The position numbers were made by a program, and so were the translations under genes. Below, in pieces: positions 11,709 to 22,400 of a DNA stretch of 30,540 nt. This stretch comes from Amanita rubescens. Its lineage: Eukaryota; Basidiomycota; Agaricomycetes; Agaricales; Amanitaceae. Under the pieces are notes generated by a model. That model searched no databases, was not told the DNA's origin, and saw nothing but the letters and a program-made list of their open reading frames with translations. Every line of letters begins with the position of its first letter. The stretch's first letter is position 1. The DNA lies in NCBI GenBank assembly GCA_015039365.1, contig WION01000590.1, positions 1 to 30,540 on the forward strand, read 5' to 3'.

Positions 11709-13200
11709 ATGTTGAGCGAGTTCGTGTTGACAGTCCTCTTCACAGTGACCCTTGCATTCTCTGGTTCTACCCAGAAACCACCTGGAGACAACGCAACCGT
11801 TCAAAGCAGTAATTCGACGGATAATCATGTCCTGCCTCTGAATAACGACTTGGCCTCGTTTTCGGTTGTGAACGACAGCGATAAGCTTTCGCGAAGGGAA
11901 TTCAAGCGCAACGGCCGTGTAATGAAGAGGAACGGCACGCCCAAAGTACGTGATCGTTTTCCGTATATTCCTAGCCCTTATTCTCCATTTAATAAAGAAA
12001 TTTACAATACCACTTGATAAAAAAGCAGGCCGCACCCAATATACTGGCAAAATTTCCGTCGGTGAAGGATCATATGATGTCGTTTTTGGCACAGCTTCAT
12101 TTGAAATGTGGTTGATCTCTGGATCCGGAACGAAATGCGATAAATCTGTCCAAGGTTTCCAACATAGATACTCGCCACGCTCGGCTAGAGATCAACATGT
12201 GGGTCAAAACTCATTAATAACGGTCAACGTTTTTGGTGGTTATGGCACGGGACCCGCGTTTCGCGATACGGTCAAGGTTGGAGAAGTATCACAAGAAATG
12301 AAATTCGCAGTTCTACGCAAAGTTGTGGGGTTCAGCGAGAATGTAGGAGATGGGTGCGCTCTCTTCCTCTCTTCCTCTTAACTGAACTCTTCATCAACAT
12401 CGTCGCAGCGTTTTCCCTATGACCCTTTCCAGCCTCGGACAATTCCGATCTTCCTCCTTTTTATCAAAGGTCGTAACTGAAGGTATGGAACCGGTCTTCG
12501 CCTTCGCTCTTCGTCAAAATGGGGGTGAACTCCACTTGGGTATGATCGACGAGAGTTATGTTGATGGTGAAATTAAGTATTACGATCGCGCTTTGTACTC
12601 CCCTTTTTGGCAGGTCAATGATGCGAAAATTGCCGTAGGCACGCACCTGATGAAAAACGCAAGGGTCATATTCATTATTGAATCGCAGTTCTGCCGTGGC
12701 CCCGAAAAGGAGGTGGAGGCAATTTATAAGAAATTAGGAATGGGAGAGAAGTTGGACGATGGATTGTATCAAATCCCCTGCGACAAGAGCCATGACTTAC
12801 CTACAATGATGGTTTGGTGGTCCGACGAAGAGCAATGGGCGATTCCTCCTCATCGGCAAGCATTCTCACTTCATCATCACTTCGGACTTGGATACTCAAC
12901 AGGCAAAATATAGCTTCGAACAGAGACATCCCATGGATCCTACAAAATGTGTCGGGTTATTCGCAGCCCACACCAAGTTTACTGCGTCCAAAATTGGCGT
13001 GAAAACGTCACCGCACCCTTTACCCGACGAGAATTATTGGGTATTAAGCCACGTGTGCGTCACAATCTCATACACCGAAATTGATCTAAGCCCAACTTTG
13101 ATATTCAGTTTCATGCAAGATTTGTACATGGTGTTTTTGATTCACCGTCAGAAAATTGGGATATCGCGTCTCAAGGCAGGGAAAGGATACGGTCCCTCGA
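11709..13200 (+). pseudogene. A1-family aspartic protease remnant, catalytically dead and frameshifted
   Basis: The ATG at 11709 opens a clear signal peptide (MLSEFVLTVLFTVTLAF) and a propeptide rich in Ser, Asn, Lys and Arg. An intron follows, then the pepsin-fold start YTGKISVGEG. Where the family has D-T-G-S the frame reads G-T-A-S, so the first catalytic Asp is Gly. Downstream are GFSENVGDG, an intron at about 12357-12408, EPVFAFALRQNGGELHLG, and a WQV block. At the second active site, normally I-I-D-S/T-G-T, the frame reads I-I-E-S-Q-F, so the second Asp is Glu and the Gly is lost. The C-terminal lobe (DPTKCVGLFAA, then ENYWVLS) lies in a different frame after a shift near 12885, and the last piece (LYMVF, HRQKIGISRLK) needs yet another shift. 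An active relative would be a secreted vacuolar or extracellular protease. The double loss of catalytic residues plus frameshifts make this a pseudogene. Confidence 0.8.
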
Positions 13201-14403
13201 GATAACCACCACGAACATCCTGTTTAGGCTTCCACATTATATGTAGATGTATACGATGCTTAAAATCAGCACGTACTCTCAGGGCTCGTAGTTTTGCCTG
13301 AACAAGCAGAGCTGAAGTGAATGGCTGATCCACAATAGAAAAGGTCTATAAGCGCACTTCCGTCGCCCCGTTCTTGATGGCCAGGTTCCTTGATCAAGCA
13401 ACATCCATTGGACCGAACACGCCACTAGAATGCTTATGCAGGTTGAGGACCCACAAAGCGACAGAGAGCACAGATCGACCAGGTAGGGCGGCAGTAGAGA
13501 GTTGGGGAATGCTCGTTTCCACCCCACGCTCCAGGAGGGGATTGGGTGCATAGATAGACTCCACTTGACTTGATTCAAGGCAAGGACGATTATAGCATAC
13601 GTATACGTGATCTGTTTTATGACTTGAACGATCGTCTCATTCTGCATAGCGTCAATGACGGCTCATCCGCTCGGTCCGAGGCTTACCTCGAAAAACGTGT
13701 TCACGGCAATTCCCTTGCTTTGCAGGACGGACGAACCTATCTCCGCTTTTCAGTATAAAGAAAGTCAAATAGCTTGAAATCGTGTAAGTAGTAGGTGACG
13801 ACGTGAAGAACGCGTAGGGCAGTGCGCGAATTTGAAATTGTGATAAGCGTTAAACAAGGCACTCGTTTTGGTGTAGACTGTAGAGTGCCAAGAATGCAGC
13901 CGCGTGTGATGACGCGTCGCCCTTCGCGGGACCGAACTGACCAATGGCAATAGTGCCAGGGCAACACGAGGGCCGAAGCTGTGACTTGCATTTTTGTGGC
14001 GTGCTCATGTGAAGGACGATGTATGATAAGCACGTTTTTGTGGTGAGTGCGTATGTTAGTTAGAGTTGCTGCGGTACTTACTGGACGGGTCGCGCAGTCG
14101 TAAACAATAGGAATGCGCAAGTCATCGAAACGAAGGGCGACCAATATTTATTCAAAGTTAAATAAATTCAATGAGACGCAAAGTCCCATGTCGAAGATGA
14201 TTGGTTATTGTACACTATATTACAAGCCCGATTGGAGATATACAATCGGTGTAGCATAAATAAATGCAACGTTAAGTGCAATACGGATGGTATGATATGC
14301 TTGGGAAACGAATGATGTCAGGTAGGATGCGTGAGTGTGATGATAGCTGGAAAGCAACAAGACAACAGAGAATACGAATGTCCGAACCAGCCGGCATTAG
14401 AGA
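13201..14403. other. No gene recognised
   Basis: Frames such as 13279-13647 and 13737-14144 on the minus strand have no recognised motif. The latter contains a good GTAAGT donor near 14092 but no convincing partner exon. The right end includes the 3' untranslated region of the gene ending at 14404 and AATAAA-like sequences near 14150-14260. Confidence 0.4.
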
Positions 14404-15675
14404 TTATGCTCTGCCCTTCCGACGAACAGGCTGAGGAGGTGGTGGTGCATCGAGATGAGGAGTGCTGCCTGACATCCTCATTATAGTTTGTTCGAGCCTT
14501 TGGATACGTCGCTCCGTTTCTTCATCTTTCTGTTGCATTTGTCGCTGTTGTTCAGCAAGCTGCTGTTTTAGCAGACGCTGCTCTTCCTTATCTTTCTCTC
14601 GTTCTGACATGAGCACCTCTACCTGTCCTGCTAACTTTTTCGTCGTTTCGACCTCCTCCGTCCTTGTTCTTTCATACTCTTCTTTCTAAACGCGTTCGAT
14701 CAGCATCGCAAACAGAACCAAGATAAAAACACTAACCTGCCTGTTCATGGCTTGCATTTCCTTCCCGAAGTCACCCCAGATCTTCTCAATATGCACCGGG
14801 TCGCGACGGTGAACGGTGACGACGCCGAGGCTGCCAGTCGAGGCCTGACGTAGTCCCCACATTCTCTTCTTTCCGCCTTCCACCACAGTCCCATTGTGGT
14901 GAATCTCCGACCACTTTTCTAGGGTGCCAAACAATGTATCTGCAAACCAGTAACATTGTCGACCGAGAATAGTGTAGGCGGTGCTGTCTTTGTGAACAAC
15001 AAGGGTTAAGACCATAATGTCCCAAAGACTGGGACGTAATGAACGATCGCCTGTGAAGGTGATCGTCTTCAACACTTTGGAATGAGCGGGGTGACCCTCG
15101 ATCCTGACAACCATATCTGCGGCGAGATATTGATTCGAACTGATACCAGAGGGACGTGACAATGAGCTGTCCGATACCCGGCGCATAGAGTGTCTGATGG
15201 AATCGGACGCTTTGGTTATGCTGCCCTTCATCGATGACAAGGATAATGACGACTCCGACGATCCGGGGGAGAGGGAACCGCCAACATCGGTACCGAACGA
15301 TCCCACCGATGAAGACGACGACGACGCATCTTTGCGCACGCCAGCAGCGCGGTCCGTACGCAGTTCCAACTTGATCTTGTGCTCGTTCGTGAACTCGTAT
15401 ATAACGAATTCGTGCTCGTTACGCGTGTTGGTAAATTTGCAGTGATATGCCTTATCCAACCGGTAGCCCAGGAGTTCGAGCCATGTCTCGACGCTCCGTG
15501 ACGTCCACCCATCCAGACACATCATGATGAGCTGTACCCAGACGATGATCGCCATTGGGACGCCAAGATGGGGGACGGCTTTACTTCCAGCGGTGGTACC
15601 CAAAGAGCTCATGAGTGAAGATGGTAAAACGGAGGATAGGAATCCGCGAAGGGGGTTCTTGAAAGAGGGTGCCAT
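14404..15675 (-). CDS. Unknown protein with Ser-rich linker and C-terminal coiled coil
   Basis: Two exons, 14737-15675 and 14404-14685, join across a 51-nt phase-0 intron to give 406 residues from the ATG at 15675. The N terminus is followed by a short hydrophobic stretch (residues 38-54, PMAIIVWVQLIMMCL) that may be a membrane or buried helix. Next comes a folded-looking block with YEFTNEHKIKLELR, and a low-complexity Ser-rich linker at about 116-180 containing RRVS-type kinase consensus sites. A second block has ITFTGDRSLRPSLWDIM and ILGRQCYWFADTLFGTLEKW. The second exon encodes an almost uninterrupted Glu/Gln/Lys/Arg heptad-like coiled coil (about 314-385), then PPPPQP and a basic end. I do not recognise a named family. 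The clean intron, long unbroken frame and alternating folded and disordered composition support a real gene. Confidence 0.8.
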
Positions 15676-17567
15676 TTCAGGCTGGGGTGTGATTTATATG
15701 TAGTCGGAGGCTGCGTCGTAAGTCGCTGTAGTTGGTTTGATGGCGGCCTCGAGGACTTTCACATTCACCAACACGTGCTGCCTTGTTTTGTCCTGTTATT
15801 CTTCACCTTCCCTCATTCACATCTCCGACTTGACTTGAACGAATTTACAACGAATATTCATTGACAGAAATACTCTTCTGTTCTGCCAGTAGATGCATCC
15901 AGAGCCTGTCCTTTGGACTTTTGCACGTCGTACGGTACTATGGGAACTCCTTTTCCAACGTGCACTGCTGTGCGGACCGTGTACCTCGAGGCTAAGCCAA
16001 GTCACTGGATTTAGTTATATCACCCGGATCTCGTGTCAGATGGATGGAGACTGAGTCAAATCGAAAGGCAGCCTGGCGCGAGCCGCTTTTAGTTATTTTT
16101 TAAAAAGGATATTCGCCCGTTTTTTCCCTTCGGAGGAGAAAATCAATAGCGCTTCCTACCCTGCAACTTCGTTGTACATGCGTTGTATAATCGGTTGAAT
16201 GAAAAATTGAAATAAATAAATATATAACATAAGCTTCCCTCGCGACGGTGGGTCCGCTATTCTCAGACCCAGAAGCACTCCTGAAAAATCACCCCACCCT
16301 GCGCAATGTCTTCACCCGACCTCTCACCTATTCTACGCTCTTTCCCGCAGCAGAATTAACCGTCAGGATGCCGAAAAGATGCGCGACGCAAGGCTGTAAG
16401 ACCAAACCGAATTTTCCAACTCAGAAGGCTGATGAACCACTAGGCTGGGCCTCGGACATGTTTCACGGCGTTGCAACAACGTACACCATTGTTCGACATA
16501 ATCGGCCCTTCTCCGAGAGTCGTTCACCTCAGAACATGCGAGGCTCATCAGTCGGCTACTCCAAAATCCCTCAATGTATATCGAAAATGAATTCATAGTT
16601 CGATATCAATTTCATGAATTTTTAGAAACTCGGGAACTCCCCCAGAAGCTGTAAACGGCAGCCTAGCCTTCCATCCGTACTAGGGATCTTCGCTTCTGGG
16701 CTGCCAAACTTTTGCGACCCATTAGCAGAGTGCGCCACTGACCCAAAGGCGCCAGAATAAGCTTGCCGGCGACTGCTGCCTGCCGATCCGATATTCATCA
16801 CGCAAAACACCTTTCCTATACACGCGCTCAACGCGCTCTGTAGGTCCATCTGATACGTGAAAAACAACAGCCTCGCTCTGATGGTCGTCTAAAATTCTCC
16901 GACAAGGCAAACACGTAGATGATTATCCTGGCAAGGCCTGACACCCGAGAAGGTCGACATCAAATAAAACTGGAGATCCTCATGAATTGCCCTATTCGAC
17001 ATCTCACGTCTGACAGAAAATGCTGTATATGATTTCCCCGCTCGATTTTCCACTCCGACAATGTTGTGCTCGTGCTGTATAGGAGTATTCCGATTTGGTC
17101 CAGTTGACTTTGCTACCCGTTTGGGAAAGAGTTAATAATAGTAGCATCAGTAAATAGAAACAAACAATGATCATTCTTGGCATCGTCGTCCATTTCCGAA
17201 TCGGCTAGAGGAGGCTGACCAGAACAGTCGATTGTGCCACGAAACTACAACCGTAATTTAGAAAATCTCATTGAGATTCTAATGCCGCGTACAACAGAAT
17301 TTCTAGTACAGAGAGTGCTGGCCTTGAAATTTCCGTCAAATCCACCGAAATTCGCTAGCCCGTGCGTTTTCTGGACCGACTATTCGACTCCCCACCTAAT
17401 GAACTTTATTAGCGAGCAACAGATGCCCATGAAGGTGCAGACGACGAGGTTATAAAATAACGCGCGCGCTGAGCACGCATCATGTGTTTAAGGGGATCAA
17501 ACTCCGGCGCTGCCGAAAATCGGAAAAATGTGATATTATGTCGTAAAAATCAGTGCTGCGTATCAAG
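15676..17567. other. Mostly non-coding stretch with scattered short frames
   Basis: Apart from the cysteine-motif fragment at 16368-16598, I see only short frames without family signals, for example minus 16622-16867 and plus 17234-17455, the latter lacking an ATG. The first few hundred bases should hold the promoter of the minus-strand gene starting at 15675. An AT-rich block with TTTTTTAAAAAGG lies near 16090. Confidence 0.45.
16368..16598 (+). other. Possible remnant of a Cys-rich repeat protein (C-X4-C motif)
   Basis: An ATG-led frame of 76 codons starts MPKRCATQGCKTKPNF. The C-X4-C followed by K/R-P-x-F resembles one unit of EsV-1-7-type cysteine-rich repeats (C-X4-C-X16-C-X2-H). The spacing continues as expected, but the third Cys reads Trp and the His reads Asp, so the metal-binding set would be incomplete. 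No second unit follows in frame. It may be a decayed fragment, or chance similarity in a short frame. Confidence 0.25.
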
Positions 17568-17651
17568 GTCCGTATCGATTAGTGGTCAAATCATCTCGTT
17601 GTGGTTGATCGCAATTCCGAGAAGCCGCTGGTTCGACTCCAGCTATGGACA
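17568..17651 (+). tRNA. tRNA-His: tRNA-His (anticodon GTG) with 12-nt intron
   Basis: A complete cloverleaf can be drawn by hand. The acceptor GTCCGTA (17568-17574) pairs with TATGGAC (17644-17650) with one G-U. The D arm is GATT/AATC around AGTGGTCA. The anticodon stem is TCTCG (17594-17598) with CGAGA (17618-17622). The T arm is GCTGG-TTCGACT-CCAGC. The anticodon GTG is at 17601-17603 in the loop TTGTGG..C. A 12-nt intron (17605-17616) sits one base 3' of the anticodon, the canonical place for tRNA splicing endonuclease. The internal B box GGTTCGACTCC is exact, and the A box lies at about 17575-17585. The discriminator base is A. The His-specific G-1 is not encoded just before G1 in an obligatory way, as usual in eukaryotes. 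No mismatch suggests a pseudogene. Confidence 0.95.
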
Positions 17652-17661
17652 TGGGGAGATC

Positions 17662-17666
17662 TTTTT
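17662..17666 (+). terminator. RNA polymerase III T-run terminator
   Basis: Five consecutive T on the coding strand begin 11 bases after the last base of tRNA-His, the usual form and distance of a Pol III terminator. Confidence 0.8.
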
Positions 17667-17779
17667 AATGTGTTTCCCCCTCAAGAGCACCAGCCATAAA
17701 AACGTAACTAAGAATGGAATATATGACGGCAGTGTAAGCATAGCGACATGCAGAGCTGAAAACATTGGGCCGGAGCGGC

Positions 17780-18560
17780 GTATGCCATGCTCGTGTCCCA
17801 ATACATTCCGGGCCCAGAGCAGGTTCTGAAAAAGAAAGCGGAGGAACGGGGAGTGAAAAGACCATATCACTTGTTGGGTTGTCTGACGGCGAAGATGAAT
17901 CGATCGTCGCGACGTTTGAAAATGAAGAAAAGATCAGGGTAAAGTGCGTCATCGGCGCGGACGGGTCGCGTTCTGTCGTCCGTCAGTTCGCCAAACCTTG
18001 GCTTTGCCGACCCGGATGGCGCTTTCATTATGACAAGTACGTGCGCCAAATGGTCTTGGCCGACGTATCCTTCCCCGCATCCAACGCACTTGACGCGTGG
18101 CCAAGTGTCTCGGTATACCTCCAAGACCAACATCTCACGTTATCCGGGCAGCATACTATACAGGATTGGATTTAACATACCCAAGGGGGACGGGCCACCG
18201 ACGTGGCTTATTATTTGGATAAAATCCTGCCCAAGTTTTTATACCCAGGAAAGAGAGAGGCATGTATCGTAAAGATTGACAAGGTACTATTTTGGTCGAC
18301 GAAGTTCCGAACGCACTCTGCCATCGCAGAAAAGTACCTCGTATGACTCCGCGCGCGGAATGGGAATCAAAACCGAACCCCAAATCCTCTTGTCGTATAA
18401 GAGTATGGATCAACGTGGCATGAACATGCGCTCAAAACGATCCATATGTCGAAGCGAACAATGGGATTTATGGCGACATTGCATTGGCGCATGGATGGAG
18501 GAAGTACTTGATTTTGTGGGCGGTGAGACAGTTCTTCCAAGATGCCGTTTATGAAGAAAA
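17780..18560 (+). pseudogene. FAD-dependent monooxygenase fragment (phenol hydroxylase/FAD_binding_3 type)
   Basis: Pieces in all three frames follow the order of aromatic-ring hydroxylases. First comes a SQYIP..VLKKKAEERG-like stretch (about 17790-17850). Then ESIVATFENEEKIRVKCVIGADGSRSVVR includes the conserved GADG FAD/NADPH-contact motif (about 17900-17990), and is followed by QMVLADVSFPA. After a shift near 18160 come LYRIGFNIPKGDGPP, then in another frame AYYLDKILPK and KVLFWSTKFRTHSAIAEKYL (about 18280-18340). A degraded GMNM block near 18420 stands where the family has GGQGMNLG. The N-terminal GxGxxG dinucleotide fold is not seen, and a stop follows EKYLV. An intact enzyme would hydroxylate an aromatic or phenolic substrate with NAD(P)H. 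This copy is truncated and frame-disrupted. Introns may explain some breaks, but not the missing N terminus. Confidence 0.75.
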
Positions 18561-18809
18561 AGTTAGCGTGGGTGCTTAGTGGGCTAGGGCGGGCTTGAGT
18601 CTTGTATTTCATTCCCCACCGCCACGGTCCACCACCACCACCCATTCCTTATTTGTTGTTCCCTCCACCGTCTCCATCATCCCTCAAGCACAGCGTGTCC
18701 CAGCCGCTTGTCACGAAGACTACCGTTCAACCATTACCAACGGCCATCCGTTCTGTGGTATCGGGAGTGAAGAAGGCACGAGGAAGGACGGAACGAGTTT
18801 GTTTTGTAG

Positions 18810-18835
18810 CAGATAGATTGTACAGATAGATTGTA
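18810..18835. repeat. 13-bp perfect tandem repeat, two copies
   Basis: The unit CAGATAGATTGTA occurs twice head to tail. It is a minor replication-slippage feature with no obvious function. Confidence 0.8.
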
Positions 18836-19180
18836 CATTTGATGGAGATAAGCGTAAACACCAGGTCTCATTGTGAGCGTTTCGATTGATGTCCTCAGGC
18901 CTTGCAAATGGTGAGCTTGAGAGACGTCTTCAAGTTCGACTGAATGAGAGGTGGCCCAGCCGTTCTGTAACTGCTTCTGTTCCAAGCTGGCAACATCGAG
19001 CTCAATTTTCACATCGCCTCCGAGCCTCCCACCACTCCGAAGGTGCCCGCCGTCGCATTATCACAGAGGAGTCTGCGCTCCACATAACAACCTCGTTAGC
19101 AGGACGATTCCGGCTGCTTGGACTGCCCGGATTGCTTCTAGCAACTCCTGATGATGTGTACAAGCTGACCATGTTTGGAA

Positions 19181-19200
19181 TATAGTGGTATATAGTGGTA
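19181..19200. repeat. 10-bp perfect tandem repeat, two copies
   Basis: TATAGTGGTA occurs twice in a row about 290 bp upstream of the NB-ARC/TPR start codon. Confidence 0.8.
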
Positions 19201-19490
19201 CGAGGCAGACGAGACGACGATAGTCATGGAGGACTGCCAAAGTGCGATCGGAATCGAACTGGTCCAGAGCCAAATCTTCGTATTGAACTCGCTATCAGGA
19301 TATGTCGATTTCCTACAGGAAGGAAACGTGGATGTGGTGGGGGTGAAGGGAACAGCTACACAAAGGTGGCCATTTTGCCGTCAAGTGTGACACGTGACGT
19401 GCGTTACGATCGCTCTTTCTCTTCGCTCCCACAGAAACCACGATTAACCAAAACCACATTATAGGGGACAACCAACCCACCTTTCTAATC

Positions 19491-22400
19491 ATGGCCAGCT
19501 CAGATGGCAATTTTTTCACTGGAGCTCAGAATGTGTCCGTCATAGGTAGCCAGTTCTTTGGGGTTCATGGGAATTATGTATGTAAACAGTAACATTGGGT
19601 TAGTGTGACTCAGATATCAATGATCTAACTCTTAGCAAACAATTGGTCACTCAATTGTTCCTTCTGATATGTTACCACCCTTGCCTCCTCTAAGGCATTC
19701 AAGTACTATGTTTACAGGTCGTGGTACATATTTAGAGTGCCTAAGGGATCATTTTGCCTTAAGTGCCACCAGACAAAGGAAGTCATTTCTTTTGCATGGT
19801 ATGGGAGGCATTGGAAAGACTCAAATTTGCCTCAAATTTATTGAAAAACATGAAACTCTGTGAGTGCTACTAGACAATTCACATAGCTACATTGAATATA
19901 ATTGAGTATCTTACCTAGATTTTCTGACATATTTTGGATTGATGCTTCTTCAGAGAGTACTATTGATCTCAGACTCAAGCAAATTGCTCAGGCAAATAGT
20001 GCCACTGCTGAAGCTGCCTCTTCAGCTGGAGCTGCTCTCAAGTGGATTTCAAAAAAGTTCAATTGGTTGATAATATATGATAATGCAGATGGTGGATACC
20101 AAATAGTAGAAAGGTTCCTCCCTCCTGGAGATGGAGGAAATATTTTGATAACAAGCAGGAATCTGGAATTGATGAGAATCACAGAGAATTCAATGGAGGT
20201 TCTTGAAATGGGAGAAGAGGAGGCATTATCTCTGCTGTTAAAATCATCCAGGCTAAATTATACATCAGAGGGTATGCAAACCAAGGGCAAACTACTTATT
20301 TCAAAGCTTGGAGGGATTCCCCTTGCAATTGACCAAGCTGGGGCATATATGCTAACATGTAAATGCTCCCTTGATGATTACCTGGAATTATATGCCAAGA
20401 ATCATGATGAATTAATGTCAAATCCTTTATTCAAAGGAGCATCTGATTATGGATCCTGCACATATGGAACTTGGGAGATCTCAATGAAAGAAATTGAAAG
20501 AAGAGCTGCACAAGACAGAAAACCTGAAGCTATGGCAGCTGAGAGTGCTATTACTCTACATCAGATAATTGCATTTTTGCATCATGAAAATATACCAGAG
20601 GAGTTATTCAAAAATGCTGCAGAGAACTATATGAAGAGAAACATTGATGAAGAGGAGGAAGTTGGTCTCCCACTTTCAATAACAATGGTGGATCCCAAGG
20701 TCTTGTTCTTGGATGAAAATGGGGAATGGAATAAAATGCAATTTCAATTAGGGATTCAAGTGCTGCTGTCATTTTCCCTGATTAAATGCAGTGGAAAGCT
20801 TTATTCAGTCCACCCTGTAATCCATTCTTGGAGCAGGAGTAGAATTCCAAAGATGGAAATTGTATGGCAGGTTCTTATGACAAAGGCATTGTTAGCCTGT
20901 TCTGTGGAGTTTGATAGTAACATTCACAATTATGAATATTCTCAGCTACTTGCACCACACATAAGAACAATCAATAATCAGGCATCACAGCTAAATGTAA
21001 ATAACTTCTACTATGATGATGAATGTGATCAATTTTCACATGTATTCCATCACATTGGGAGTTGGAATGAGATGGAAAAGCTAAGGATGTGGATGTTGGA
21101 AAGAAGGAAAGCAGCTCTTGGACCAAAACATCCATTGGTTCTGAATAGCATGGGTAATCTAGCATCTACATACAGGAGACAAGGCAGGTGGGATGAGGCA
21201 GAGAAGCTGCATGTAGAAGTCATGGAGGCAAGAAAAGAACAGCTTGGATCACATCACCCAGACACTCTCACTAGCATGGCTAGTCTAGCATCCACATACC
21301 GGGGGCAGGGTAGGTGTGATGAGGCAGAGAAGCTGCAGGTAGAAGTCACAGAGGCAAGGAAAGAAAAGCTTGGATCACAGCACCCATACACTCTTGTCAG
21401 CATGGCTAATCTAGCATCCACATACTGTGAGCAGGGGAGACAGGATGAAGCAGAGAAGCTGCATGTAGAAGTTCTGGAAACAATGAAAGAACATCTTGGA
21501 TCACAGCACCCAACCACTCTTGCTGCCATGGCTAATGTATCATCCATATATAGGAAGCAGGGGAGGTGGGATGAGGCAGAGAAGCTGCATGTAGAAGTTA
21601 TGGATGCAAGGAAAAAAACCCTTGGATCAGATCACCCAGACACTCTTACCAGCATGGCTGATTTAGCATCCACATACAGGTACCAGGGGAGGTGGGATGA
21701 GGCAGAGAAGCTGGATGTAAAAGTCATGGAGGCAAGCAAAGAAAAGCTTGGATTGCAGCACCCAGACACTCTTATCAGCATGGCTGGTCTAGCATCCACA
21801 TATAGGGGGCAAGGGAGGTGGGATGAGGCAGGGAAGCTGGATGTAGAAGTCATGGAGGCAAGGAAAAAAAAGCTTGGACCACAGCACCCATGCACTCTTA
21901 CCAGCATGGCTAATCTAGCATTCACATACGGGCATCAGGGGAGGTGGGATGAGGCAGAGAAGCTGGAGGTAAAAGTCTTAGAGGCCAGCAAGGAAAAGTT
22001 TGGATCACATCACCCAGACACTCTTACCAGCATGGCCAATCTAGCATTTACATACAGGAACCAGGGGATGTGGGATGAGGCAGAGAAGCTAGAGGTAGAA
22101 GTTTTAGAGGTGGGCAAAGAAATGCTTGGCTCACAGCACTTGGACACTCTTACCAGCATGACTAATTTAGCATGCATATATTGTTACCAGGGGAGGTGGG
22201 ATGAGGCAGAGAAGCTGCAGGTAGAAGTCATGATGGAAATGAAAGACAAGCTGGGATCACAGCACCCAGACACTCTTACCAGTATGGCTGATCTAGCATG
22301 GATTTACAGGAATCAGGGGAGATGGGATGAAACAGAAAAGCTGGAGCTAGAAGTCATGGAGGCAAGCAAAGAAAAGCTTGGATCACAACACCCAGATACT

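Larger units (their letters stand above)
18561..19490. other. Upstream flank of the NB-ARC/TPR gene, no gene recognised
   Basis: Several overlapping frames of 65-100 codons exist on both strands (for example plus 18602-18829 and 18886-19185) without recognisable motifs. DNA here is rich in CpG up to 19441-19442 and then switches abruptly to the CpG-free composition of the receptor gene. A clear core promoter is not visible. Confidence 0.45.

Noticed and set aside
19230..19275. GTTCGATTCC on the minus strand, a possible Pol III B box
   Set aside because: The flanking bases do not pair as a T stem and no cloverleaf is found upstream.
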